From Paenibacillus sp. FSL H7-0331 (GTDB lineage Bacteria; Bacillota; Bacilli; Paenibacillales; NBRC-103111): a stretch of 64,000 nucleotides of DNA. The notes beneath the pieces are model-generated. The model was not told the origin of the DNA and did no database searches. It worked only from the letters and a program-made list of their open reading frames with translations. The translations under genes and the position numbers were made by a program. The DNA is taken from the NCBI RefSeq assembly GCF_001956045.1, contig NZ_MRTH01000004.1:310001-374000 (forward strand), given 5' to 3'. Positions 28,514 through 36,910 of the stretch are shown here, one piece after another; position 1 is the stretch's first letter, and each line of letters starts with the position of its first letter.

Positions 28514-29146
28514 ATGGACAGCTCTTGCGGTCCTGTGCTTTGGTTCACGGGCCTGTCAGGTTCCGGTAAGACAACAACCGCACAGCATGTTTATGAGCGG
28601 CTCATTGCAGCGGGGAGAAAGGTTGAGCTGCTGGATGGGGATATGATTCGTTCGATGATTTGCAAAGGTCTTGGATTCAGCAGGGAGGACCGCTTGGAAA
28701 ATATTCGCCGAATTGCCTATGTGGCTGATCTGTTGGCTCGACATGGTATTACGGTGCTCGTTTCCGCCATTACACCCTATCACGAGATGAGGGAATACCT
28801 TAGAGCTCATGTTGCAGGATATGTAGAAATTTATGTAAAATGCTCCCTTGAGGTCTGTGAGCAAAGAGATGTCAAAGGGCTGTACGCCAAAGCAAGACGT
28901 CAGGAAATCACCATGTTTACAGGGATTTCTGACAGCTACGAGGAGCCGGAACAGGCGGACCTTATTATTGACACGCAGCAGCATTCGTTAGCTTCCAATG
29001 TAATTCAAATTATCGAATGGCTGGATGGTCACGTATGGGAAACTGAGTCGATGCAAAGTCTCAGCTGTGTTGCAGCAGGTCAAGAGCTAGGCGAGCAGCT
29101 GGGCTTGGAGGCAGCTCATCATAAATCGAAAGGGGATCACGGATGA
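28514..29146 (+). CDS. cysC: APS-kinase-like protein (CysC family)
   Basis: 210-aa cytosolic kinase that closely follows adenylylsulfate kinase: P-loop GLSGSGKTT (residues 15-23), LDGDMIR, GFSREDRLENIRR, an APS-binding region, and the late KGLYAKARRQEI and FTGISDSYE segments. In the known family it turns APS plus ATP into PAPS. No sulfate adenylyltransferase (sat, cysND) or PAPS reductase gene is in the window. Instead its TGA overlaps the ATG of a sulfatase-fold enzyme (29143), so they are translationally coupled. ATG 28514 follows AAAGGGGGAG. The C-terminal 30 or so residues extend past the usual end. PAPS synthesis in a catabolic locus is unexpected; a different acceptor is possible. Confidence 0.85.
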   Translation: MDSSCGPVLWFTGLSGSGKTTTAQHVYERLIAAGRKVELLDGDMIRSMICKGLGFSREDRLENIRRIAYVADLLARHGITVLVSAITPYHEMREYLRAHVAGYVEIYVKCSLEVCEQRDVKGLYAKARRQEITMFTGISDSYEEPEQADLIIDTQQHSLASNVIQIIEWLDGHVWETESMQSLSCVAAGQELGEQLGLEAAHHKSKGDHG

Positions 29147-30570
29147 AGATCATCATGATCTCGCTGGATACGCTTCGCGCTGACAGGCTGGGCTGCTATG
29201 GGTATGGTAAACCGACAAGTCCGCATATCGACCGAATCGCTTCGGAAGGCGTACTCATGGAGCGTGCCTATGCGGCCGATATTCCTACCGAGGTTGCACA
29301 TTCCGCCATATTTACAGGGAAAATCGGTCTGACGTCAGGAATCATTTCCCACGGCTCCGATCTGGCTTACCTGCCCAAGACCGTAGAGTGGCTGCCTTCG
29401 ATGCTGAAAGCCTCGGGTTTTGTAACTGGAGCCGTTGATAATCTGTACAACATGAAGGAATGGTTCGCACGCGGCTATCGGTACTATATCAACAGCTCGG
29501 GTAAGAAACGGTGGATCGACGGCAGAACGATTAATGATTTGGCGCTGCCCTGGATTGAGGAGCATAAGGAGGAGCATTTTTTCTTATTCCTGCATTACTG
29601 GGATGCGCATACACCGTACCTGCCGCCGGATGACTACCTTCAAGATTTTTATGGGAAAGATAGAGACCCTTACCAGAAGGACAACACGAGTATGAACCAG
29701 GCGTATGCGCACGCTGCTTATCCTTTTTTCAAGCATCACCATTACAATAAGCTTGGCCCTGTAACGGATGCCGAATATGTAAACGCTCTCTATGACGCAG
29801 AAATTCGTTATTTGGATGATCTGCTGGGTGAGCTGGACGCACATTTGCTGAATTTGGGCATCCGTGAGGATACGCTATTGATCCTTTTTGGTGACCATGG
29901 AGAGAGTCTTACGGAGCATGACATCTATTGGGATCATTGCGGATTGTATGAGCAAACGGTACATGTGCCTCTTATAATGAGATGGCCAGGACATATTCCG
30001 GAAGCAAAGCGGGTGAAGGGCTTCGTTCAGCATGCTGATTTGCTGCCTACGATATTGGAGGCCGCAGCGCGGGCAGCTCCGACGGGTATTGATTTATCCG
30101 TACTGCATCCGCCTGATGGATTGGATGGGCACAGCCTATGGACATCCATTCACAGCGAGGCTGAAGGGACGATGCGTGAGGTATATTTAAGCGAATGTGC
30201 CTGGCAGGCAGCGCGGGCTGTCCGAACCGAGCGTTATAAGTTCATCCGTTATTATGATTCAGGCCCTTTTCAGCGACCTCCAAGAGAGTTGTATGATCTT
30301 CAGGAGGATCCCGAGGAACAATGTAATGTGATTGATAAGCATCCTGAAGTGGCAGCGGCCCTGGAGCAGCAGCTTGATGATTTTGTTGCCCTAAAGCTGC
30401 AGGGTAAGCCCGATCCGATGATGCGGCAAATCGAAGAAGCTCAGCTACCATTTCGGCGGCGAATCGAGACGATCCTGGGAGCGGTCGGATTAACATGGGA
30501 GTCGTGGATCGCGAACCCGCAGCAAGAGCGCTATGACGAATTAGAGAAAGCCCATGTCCTGAGAAAATAA
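29143..30570 (+). CDS. Sulfatase-fold hydrolase 1, Thr at the nucleophile position
   Basis: 475-aa cytosolic protein of the alkaline phosphatase/sulfatase superfamily: N-terminal SLDTLRADRLGCYGYG, central HYWDAHTPY, metal motif FGDHGES, and the C-terminal sulfatase-type YDLQEDPEE segment. At the place of the formylglycine motif C-x-P-x-R it reads T49-E-V-A-H53 before SAIFTGK, so both the Cys/Ser and the Arg are replaced. Thr serves as nucleophile in relatives that act on phosphodiesters or phosphates (LtaS, NPP families), so phosphoester hydrolysis or transfer is more plausible than classical sulfatase action. It is coupled to the APS-kinase-like gene. ATG 29143. Confidence 0.85.
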   Translation: MKIIMISLDTLRADRLGCYGYGKPTSPHIDRIASEGVLMERAYAADIPTEVAHSAIFTGKIGLTSGIISHGSDLAYLPKTVEWLPSMLKASGFVTGAVDNLYNMKEWFARGYRYYINSSGKKRWIDGRTINDLALPWIEEHKEEHFFLFLHYWDAHTPYLPPDDYLQDFYGKDRDPYQKDNTSMNQAYAHAAYPFFKHHHYNKLGPVTDAEYVNALYDAEIRYLDDLLGELDAHLLNLGIREDTLLILFGDHGESLTEHDIYWDHCGLYEQTVHVPLIMRWPGHIPEAKRVKGFVQHADLLPTILEAAARAAPTGIDLSVLHPPDGLDGHSLWTSIHSEAEGTMREVYLSECAWQAARAVRTERYKFIRYYDSGPFQRPPRELYDLQEDPEEQCNVIDKHPEVAAALEQQLDDFVALKLQGKPDPMMRQIEEAQLPFRRRIETILGAVGLTWESWIANPQQERYDELEKAHVLRK

Positions 30571-30651
30571 AATTCTAAAATGAAATTCACTATGAAAGGT
30601 GGTGCAGTCCCTGCTTGCCCTCATTACAAGCAGCTTGGGGTAGGTGACGGG

Positions 30652-31764
30652 ATGCGTAAAATGGCTTTGAAAATTGGAATCGTAGGTATGAACGGGATCG
30701 GCATGCGTCATGCCGAATGTTATTCAAGTGACCCCATAGCGAATGTAATCGCTGTTTGTGACGTCGTTAAGGAACGAGCTGACAAAGCGGCAGACAAATA
30801 CGGTGTCACCGCCTATTACAGTTTGCAGGACATGCTGCAGCAGGAGCCTGATTTGCAAATTGTCGATATCACGACGGGCGGCATCGATAATGGGAGCTGG
30901 CATTTTGAGCCCGCTATGCAGGCAATTGCAGCAGGCAAGCATGTATTGATTGAAAAGCCATTAGCGAACGATATCCATGAAGGCAGAGAGCTGGTTCGGT
31001 TCGCAGCCGAGAAAAATGTATATTTGGGAAGCAATCTGAACCACTATTTTACAGCTCCGGCGGAGAAAGCGCGGCAATACATCGATTCAGGAGATATCGG
31101 GGAAACCGTATATTGCCTGCACAAAATGGGCTTCAATGGTGGGGAGGCTATGTACAATCCACCCAAATCTCCAAAGGATAAAGGGCAGCCCTATTTTCAC
31201 ATGAAAGCTTTTCTGACCCATCCATTCAGTGTTATGCGCTATTTTTGCGGTGATATTACGCACATCCAAACGTTTTCCAATCAGGCCGGTTTTCGTAAAA
31301 GCGCCAGCGATATTATGGTCTCGATTAACAGTATTCACGTGAAATTTGCAAGCGGTGCTGCGGGTTATCTATTAAGCCAACGTGGTGATGCAACCTATGG
31401 CTTGGGTGGCTGGTGGAGCATGGAGGTTGGTGGAACGAAGGGAACCTTCTGCATTGAAAATTGTGTGGAAAAAGTGTCCTATTGGAGGGCTCAGCCGGGT
31501 GTTCCTGTCATTGGTGCGCATCCAGAGCCTGAGGTCACGGAATCAGGTGTTACGGAATTTAATTCGACCTTTAACAACAGGCTGCATGCGTTTCTTGAGG
31601 ATATTACCAATGGCGTGCCGAGAGAGCATATTCGCGCTTCCGGCAGAGATGCGCTGGCTGTGCTGGAATACACCTTTGCCGTGATTGAATCGTATGAGCA
31701 GGGTGGTGCCGTGGTTAGACCTCACCCGCTGCCGGCGTTTCATGGTGATCCTTTGGTGATGTAA
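30652..31764 (+). CDS. Gfo/Idh/MocA-family oxidoreductase 2
   Basis: 370-aa NAD(P)-dependent sugar oxidoreductase. The Rossmann loop is GMNGIG (about residue 11), the EKP motif is IEKPLAND near residue 102, and a long C-terminal domain follows. An upstream ATG at 30580 is in frame but has no ribosome site; GGTAGGTG before ATG 30652 is better (ATG 30661 also possible). It lies directly behind the Thr-type sulfatase homologue and most resembles the oxidoreductase at 34415, which in turn lies behind the second Thr-type enzyme. Each pair may act on the same substituted sugar (inference). Confidence 0.88.
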   Translation: MRKMALKIGIVGMNGIGMRHAECYSSDPIANVIAVCDVVKERADKAADKYGVTAYYSLQDMLQQEPDLQIVDITTGGIDNGSWHFEPAMQAIAAGKHVLIEKPLANDIHEGRELVRFAAEKNVYLGSNLNHYFTAPAEKARQYIDSGDIGETVYCLHKMGFNGGEAMYNPPKSPKDKGQPYFHMKAFLTHPFSVMRYFCGDITHIQTFSNQAGFRKSASDIMVSINSIHVKFASGAAGYLLSQRGDATYGLGGWWSMEVGGTKGTFCIENCVEKVSYWRAQPGVPVIGAHPEPEVTESGVTEFNSTFNNRLHAFLEDITNGVPREHIRASGRDALAVLEYTFAVIESYEQGGAVVRPHPLPAFHGDPLVM

Positions 31765-31941
31765 TTTAAAAAATGGTGAACAGCTCGCTGCGCGACCGAA
31801 GTATTCTTACGATTGCTGTTGTTTCCCGATTTTTCTTATTGTATAAGACATTTATTGGTGAAAATTCGGAAACAAAGGCACCGCTTCGCTATCTCCAGAA
31901 CACCACGGTCGCTCCGCTCATGTTTCACCGAACTTTTAAAT
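31764..31941. repeat. Imperfect long inverted repeat, MITE-like, 178 bp
   Basis: The outer arms (31764-31800 and 31904-31941) are near-complementary: ATTTAAAA/TTTTAAAT at the tips, then GGTGAACAGCTCGCTGCGCGACCG against CGGTCGCTCCGCTCATGTTTCACC. Further in, GTTTCCCGATTTTTC (31821-31835) pairs with GAAAATTCGGAAAC (31860-31873). All arms share nearly the same centre, so the whole block is one imperfect palindrome. It fills the gap between two genes and has no coding frame I would support. It is either a small non-autonomous insertion or a long RNA hairpin. Confidence 0.65.
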
Positions 31942-32001
31942 GATTGAGTGATTAGAGTTATTATACGGCAGTAAAAGCCGAAAAAGGGAGAGTGTAGGAA
32001 T

Positions 32002-32808
32002 ATGATAAAGCTCGGTGTCAATTCGGTATTGTTTAAGGAATTTGATTTCGCGACGGCTGTGCGTCACATCGCGCTTAGTGGCTACGACGGGGTGGAGATT
32101 TCAGCCATCGAAGGCATGTGTGAGCATTTGGAGCTTACGCGCTGGAAGGAGCAAGCGGCTGAGCTGAGATCGATTGTTCAAGAGAACGGTTTAAGTTTTC
32201 TTTCGATGGAGTTTGGAAGCGTCAAAGATGAACAGAGACTGTTGAGCGCTTTTGAGGCAGCAGCAGAAATTGGGATTCCGATCATTAATATCGGACCGGG
32301 TGGTAAATCCGGTGTAGAAGAGGATGTGCAGCGCTCGATCGATATGCTGCAGCGGATGTCGGAACAGGCGGCCTCCTTTGGAGTGACTTTATGTGTGAAG
32401 GCGCATATTGGCAATGCCATCCATGACACTCCGACAACGCTCAGGGCGATGTCTGAGGTATCGTCTGCCGCATTTGGCATCGATATGGACCCCAGTCATA
32501 TTTTCCGAGCCAACGAAAATCCAGAGGAAGCGCTGCCTGCTGTTATCAGCAGAGTCAAGCATGTTCATATCCGTGATTGCAAAGGCCGTGAGCAGGGCCC
32601 GGGACCGATTGAGCTGCAGGCTTGCGGGCGCGGCGACATCAATCTGTTTGCTTACTGCAAAGCGATGGCAGACAGCAGCTATAACGGACCTGTTGTACTT
32701 GAGGTTATCGGTGCCAAGCCGGAGCATTCACTTGCCCAAGTGTCCATAGTCGCTGCAGAAACCTACGGGTATTTGAACGCTTGCCTCCGACAGCTTGGCG
32801 CACGTTAA
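32002..32808 (+). CDS. Sugar phosphate isomerase/epimerase-like TIM barrel
   Basis: 268-aa protein of the AP endonuclease 2 / xylose-isomerase-like barrel family. Metal-ligand segments are visible: GYDGVEISAIEG near residue 32, KAHIGN, GIDMDPSHI, HVHIRDCKG and the C-terminal VVLEVIG. ATG 32002 follows AAAGGGAG. Members include sugar epimerases, keto-sugar isomerases and lyases that eliminate from 3-keto sugars made by Gfo/Idh enzymes. Two Gfo/Idh genes flank it (30652, 34415), so joint action through a keto intermediate is a reasonable guess. Confidence 0.88.
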   Translation: MIKLGVNSVLFKEFDFATAVRHIALSGYDGVEISAIEGMCEHLELTRWKEQAAELRSIVQENGLSFLSMEFGSVKDEQRLLSAFEAAAEIGIPIINIGPGGKSGVEEDVQRSIDMLQRMSEQAASFGVTLCVKAHIGNAIHDTPTTLRAMSEVSSAAFGIDMDPSHIFRANENPEEALPAVISRVKHVHIRDCKGREQGPGPIELQACGRGDINLFAYCKAMADSSYNGPVVLEVIGAKPEHSLAQVSIVAAETYGYLNACLRQLGAR

Positions 32809-32868
32809 TTGCAGCCGAATGATCATCATATTTAATAAATTTATCATAAGTATAGGAGAGTGAACGGA

Positions 32869-34266
32869 ATGCCCGGTTCTACAAAGAAGCCTAATCTGAT
32901 TCTGTTCGGAATTGACAGCCTGCGTCGTGATCGAATGAGCTCTTATGGCTATGGCAAGCTGACAACTCCGCATCTGGATAAGCTGGCTGGCGAAGGGGTG
33001 CTGTTTGAACAGCACTTTAGCCCCAGCATCCCCACCACCCCTGCTTATGCCAGTATGCTGACTGGCAAGGATTGCTTTGGTACCGATGTAGTCGCATTGC
33101 GGCACAAAGGAGCAGTAGGGGCAAAGACGCTGCCGGAGTTGCTAGGCGAACTCGGTTATAACACGACATGCGTCGGATTTACAGGGAATCCATCGTCGCG
33201 AGGCTTTGATACTTATCTGGATTACGAAGCCTGGCTGCCAGGCGAGTCAGGAAGGTGTCCGAAGGCTGAAAACCTGAACGAGGTGGCCATTCCCGAGCTG
33301 AATCGCTTGGCTGAGGATGACAAACCATTTTTCCTGTTTCTTCGCCATATGGACCCGCATTCTCCCTATTTGCCGCCGAAGCCCTATGAGCGTATTTTTT
33401 ATGGGGGCGATGAGATGGACCCATCCAACCCTTCCATGGAGCCGGTCTACAGCTTCAAGCCATTCGCCGATTTTCTCAAATCGTGGATTCCGGAGGGCGT
33501 GACCGATGAAGCGTATGTGAATGCCCAATACGATGGAGCCGTTGCCTATATGGATGCCTGCATTCAAAATTTGCTCCAAACCGTAGATTCTTTGGGACTT
33601 ACCGAGGATACGCTGATCGTGGTGACGTCCGACCATGGTGAAACGCTGTATGAGCACGATTGTTTTTTTGATCATCATGGCTTGTATGACTGCACATTGG
33701 TTGTACCACTAATTATCAAATATCCGGGTAAAGTACCCTCAGGTAAAAGAGTGACAGATGTCACGGTTATCAGTGATATTATGCCAACGATTCTGGAATT
33801 GATGGGAATTGATGAGCAGCTGGAGCCGGACGGTCAAAGCCTTGTACCTTTCATACATGATGATCCGGGACGCAGAGTTAGTGAATTGTATATTACGGAG
33901 TGCACCTGGATGCGCAAGCACGGATGGCGAACGCCGCATTGGAAGCTGATTCGTGCGCTGGAGCCCGATTTCCATTTTAAACCGGAGGTTGAGCTGTACA
34001 ATCTGATTGAGGACCCGCAGGAAAATAACAATGTAGCCGAGCAGGAGCCGGAAATTGTGGAGCTGCTCACGGCAAGAATGGAAGCTTATATCAGCAAGCG
34101 TGAGGAGCAGACAGGGAGAACCAATCCGATGTATACAAATCTTGGCTGGCATGGCAAGGGGGACGCTCCTTTTACATCCTCGCAGCAGGCGTATGATACC
34201 TTATACATCGGTGATTCCCGCAATGCCCGGGCTCTTCAGGCCAAAGAGCTTAATAAGAGCAAATAA
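32869..34266 (+). CDS. Sulfatase-fold hydrolase 2, Thr at the nucleophile position
   Basis: 465-aa paralogue of the protein at 29143: FGIDSLRRDRMSSYGYG at the start, RHMDPHSPY, metal motif TSDHGET with DHHGLYD, and a C-terminal YNLIEDPQE segment. The formylglycine position reads T56-T-P-A-Y60, keeping the Pro but with Thr for Cys/Ser and Tyr for Arg. It therefore cannot be matured by formylglycine-generating enzymes at that position; Thr56 is the likely nucleophile, pointing to phosphoester-type chemistry. An in-frame GTG at 32860 touches the AGGAG site, so ATG 32869 is preferred. No signal peptide. Confidence 0.85.
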   Translation: MPGSTKKPNLILFGIDSLRRDRMSSYGYGKLTTPHLDKLAGEGVLFEQHFSPSIPTTPAYASMLTGKDCFGTDVVALRHKGAVGAKTLPELLGELGYNTTCVGFTGNPSSRGFDTYLDYEAWLPGESGRCPKAENLNEVAIPELNRLAEDDKPFFLFLRHMDPHSPYLPPKPYERIFYGGDEMDPSNPSMEPVYSFKPFADFLKSWIPEGVTDEAYVNAQYDGAVAYMDACIQNLLQTVDSLGLTEDTLIVVTSDHGETLYEHDCFFDHHGLYDCTLVVPLIIKYPGKVPSGKRVTDVTVISDIMPTILELMGIDEQLEPDGQSLVPFIHDDPGRRVSELYITECTWMRKHGWRTPHWKLIRALEPDFHFKPEVELYNLIEDPQENNNVAEQEPEIVELLTARMEAYISKREEQTGRTNPMYTNLGWHGKGDAPFTSSQQAYDTLYIGDSRNARALQAKELNKSK

Positions 34267-34278
34267 CGAGTGGACCAT

Positions 34279-34303
34279 GCCGCCCGCAATATTGCGGTGC
34301 GGC
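34279..34303 (+). terminator. Strong hairpin after sulfatase-fold gene 2
   Basis: GCCGC/GCGGC surrounds the perfect palindrome CCGCAATATTGCGG (34284-34297), with one unpaired T at 34298. The following TATTGTTT is only partly T-rich, so it could be a terminator or a processing signal. Confidence 0.55.
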
Positions 34304-34414
34304 TATTGTTTATGAGCAGCAGTGATCAATTTTAGCAGCACGGTAAGAAGTCGGCTAAAGAGATGACAGCTGTATATTTTCACAATCACGCATGTTCAGG
34401 GAGGGTTCATCTAT

Positions 34415-35419
34415 ATGATTCGTGTAGCAGTGGTTGGCGTCAATAACATCGGGAATATACATTGCCGATACTACGCACAGCATCCGGATACGGAGCTTGT
34501 TGCTGTTTGTGACTTAATGGAGGATCGAGCCAAAGCGGCTTCTACAGCCTTTGGAGTCAAAGCTTATACAGACCTCAGAAGCATGCTGGACAACGAGGAG
34601 ATTGACATGGTTTGCGTAGCGACAGGTGGTGAGGAAAAGGGCAGCCATCATTATGAACCCGTGATGCTGGCTATCGAGGCCGGGAAGGATGTGCTGGTCG
34701 AGAAGCCGATCTCCAACCGGATTGAAGAAGCAAGGGCCATGGTGAAAGCGGCCGCAGCCAAGGGCGTTCGTTTTGGCTGTAATTTGAACCACCGCTTTAC
34801 TCCGGCCGCCGAGAAGGGCAAAGCTTGGATGAAACAAAATCTGCTGGGCACCCCGCTATTTATCAATATGAGACTGTCGATTGATAATAAGGCCGATTTT
34901 ACGGAATGGTTTCATATGCGGGCGCTTCATCCTCATTCTATAGATGTTATGCGTTACTTTTTCGGTGATATCAAGCGGGTGCAGGCATTTATGAATAAAG
35001 CTCCGGGCCGAACCACCTGGTCCAATGCGAGCATCAATCTGGAGTTTGCGAGTGGGGCTATCGGTCATTTGACTGGCAGTTATGACATGTCCATGCTCCA
35101 TCCCATCGAATGGTGCGAGGTGGCTGGAACAGAAGGCCGATTCGTCATCGAAAATGTATACGAAAGCATTACCCTGTATCCACGCGAGAGTAGTGAAACC
35201 ATTGTGGTGCACAATTCGATTATGAGAGGCATGCAGGGCTTCAACGATACGTTCCGCAACCGGATCGAACGATTTATCGAACAAATTAAACAGAAAGCTG
35301 CTCCAGAACAGATTGAGGGATCAGGCTTGGAAGCATTGGCAGCCCAGGAGGTCATTGAAGCCGCAATCCTATCCCAACAATCCGGCGGCCATGCGATTGA
35401 GGTGCCGAGCTGCCCATAA
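34415..35419 (+). CDS. Gfo/Idh/MocA-family oxidoreductase 3
   Basis: 334-aa NAD(P)-dependent sugar oxidoreductase with GVNNIG nucleotide loop (residue 7 on), VEKPISNR near residue 95, and LNHRFTPA/MRALHPHSIDVMRYFFGD in the substrate domain. It aligns along its length with the oxidoreductase at 30652. ATG 34415 follows AGGGAGG. It is placed between the second Thr-type enzyme and the Cys-type sulfatase at 35453, 33 bases upstream of the latter. Confidence 0.9.
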   Translation: MIRVAVVGVNNIGNIHCRYYAQHPDTELVAVCDLMEDRAKAASTAFGVKAYTDLRSMLDNEEIDMVCVATGGEEKGSHHYEPVMLAIEAGKDVLVEKPISNRIEEARAMVKAAAAKGVRFGCNLNHRFTPAAEKGKAWMKQNLLGTPLFINMRLSIDNKADFTEWFHMRALHPHSIDVMRYFFGDIKRVQAFMNKAPGRTTWSNASINLEFASGAIGHLTGSYDMSMLHPIEWCEVAGTEGRFVIENVYESITLYPRESSETIVVHNSIMRGMQGFNDTFRNRIERFIEQIKQKAAPEQIEGSGLEALAAQEVIEAAILSQQSGGHAIEVPSCP

Positions 35420-35452
35420 AGGGTCCTTTGCAAAGGAAGGAGCGGAGACACG

Positions 35453-36841
35453 ATGGAATCTCCAAACATTTTGTTTATTATGCTCGACCAGCTGCGTTAC
35501 GATTGCATCGGTTATAGTGGAGCCTATCCGGTCCATACCCCGAATATCGACCGTTTGGCTGCGGAAGGGGTTTGGTTCTCGAACGCTTTTACACCCATAC
35601 CTATTTGCTGCCCATCCAGGCAAGCCTTGATTAATGGTCGAAGGCCAGAAACCTTCGGAGCACTGTGGAATTTCAAAAACGGACTCCGCATTCCGGCACT
35701 TGAGCCTACTGAATATGCTTGGCCAAGAGAGCTTCACAAACGCGATTATACCAATGTATTTCTTGGTAAATGGGATGTACATCCCGAGCTGTCTCCCTTG
35801 GAGTACGGTTATGACACCTATATCGGATTTGAGGGGTATAAGGAAATGCTGGCGCAAGCATACCCTGATATCCGCTATGAAGCAGGGTTTTTCGGAGAGC
35901 GTGACCCCGTTCCTGTAGAGTGCTCCAAGACGCACTGGCTGGCGGATCGGGCATGCGAATCGATCCGTGAGCTGACATCTGGGGATCATCCTTGGTACAT
36001 TCAGCTGAATTTTACCGAGCCTCATCTCCCGTGCAGACCGTCAGGCAGCTTTGCAGACATGTACCGACCTGAGGATATTCCGATTTGGAGCAGCTTTGAC
36101 GAAACCTTTACCAATAAACCGTATATTCAGAAGCAGCAGCTTCACAGCTGGCGGATTGAAGACTTCACATGGGAGGAATGGGCACCTATCGTGGCCCGCT
36201 ATTATGGTGTCATCAGTCAAGCGGATGATGCGATAGGCAAAGTGCTTCAAGAGCTGAAGCAAACGAGCGCCTACGACAATACCCTTGTCATCTTTACCTC
36301 CGATCATGGCGATATGTGCGGCTCGCACCGAATGATCGACAAGCATTATGTGCTCTATGACGATGTGGTCAAGGTTCCGCTCATAATCAAATACCCCGGG
36401 ACAGCGGGGCAGGGACGTGTATGCGACCAGTTTGTTTATAATATGCTCGATTTGCCACCAACATTGCTGGAAGGGCTGGAATTGCCTGTACCCTCATGGT
36501 TCCATGGCAGATCGCTCATTCCATTATTGAAGGATGAGTCTGTTCCCGACTGGAGAAAGGAGATCGTTTCTACCTACAACGGGCAGCAGTTTGGATTGTA
36601 TACGCAAAGAATGCTCCGCACTGCGAACTGGAAATATATCTGGAACACAACCGATATCGATGAATTATACGATTTGGCGCACGACCCTGACGAATTGATC
36701 AATCGTATTTATGACCCTGGCTGCAAGGAGCTGATCCAGACACTTAGAAGCCTCTTATATCAACGGCTATGTGCCGAAGGCGATGGTTTGGTGCAGAGTG
36801 AATGGATGCGGACTCAACTGCTGGACAATAAGAAGCTGTAG
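35453..36841 (+). CDS. Formylglycine-type sulfatase (Cys type, S1 family)
   Basis: 462-aa cytosolic sulfatase. The signature C52-C-P-S-R56 followed by QALINGRRP is complete, so Cys52 is expected to be oxidised to formylglycine. Other features: MLDQLRYD at the N-terminus, NFTEPHLPC, TSDHGDMCGSH metal motif and the C-terminal YDLAHDPDE segment. It would remove sulfate from sugar esters. No maturation enzyme (FGE or anaerobic sulfatase-maturating radical SAM protein) is in the window, and no signal peptide is present, so desulfation would take place inside the cell after uptake. ATG 35453 follows AAGGAAGGAG. Importer E follows 70 bases later. Confidence 0.92.
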   Translation: MESPNILFIMLDQLRYDCIGYSGAYPVHTPNIDRLAAEGVWFSNAFTPIPICCPSRQALINGRRPETFGALWNFKNGLRIPALEPTEYAWPRELHKRDYTNVFLGKWDVHPELSPLEYGYDTYIGFEGYKEMLAQAYPDIRYEAGFFGERDPVPVECSKTHWLADRACESIRELTSGDHPWYIQLNFTEPHLPCRPSGSFADMYRPEDIPIWSSFDETFTNKPYIQKQQLHSWRIEDFTWEEWAPIVARYYGVISQADDAIGKVLQELKQTSAYDNTLVIFTSDHGDMCGSHRMIDKHYVLYDDVVKVPLIIKYPGTAGQGRVCDQFVYNMLDLPPTLLEGLELPVPSWFHGRSLIPLLKDESVPDWRKEIVSTYNGQQFGLYTQRMLRTANWKYIWNTTDIDELYDLAHDPDELINRIYDPGCKELIQTLRSLLYQRLCAEGDGLVQSEWMRTQLLDNKKL

Positions 36842-36910
36842 CTGCTCACGTATGGGGAGCGGTGAGTCATTCATTTCAATTCAGGTGTACCTGAGAAAGG
36901 AGAAGGCACA

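Noticed and set aside
36845..36868. Hairpin after the sulfatase gene as terminator
   Set aside because: Only a short imperfect stem (GCTC/GAGC) and no T tract; importer E more likely shares the transcript.
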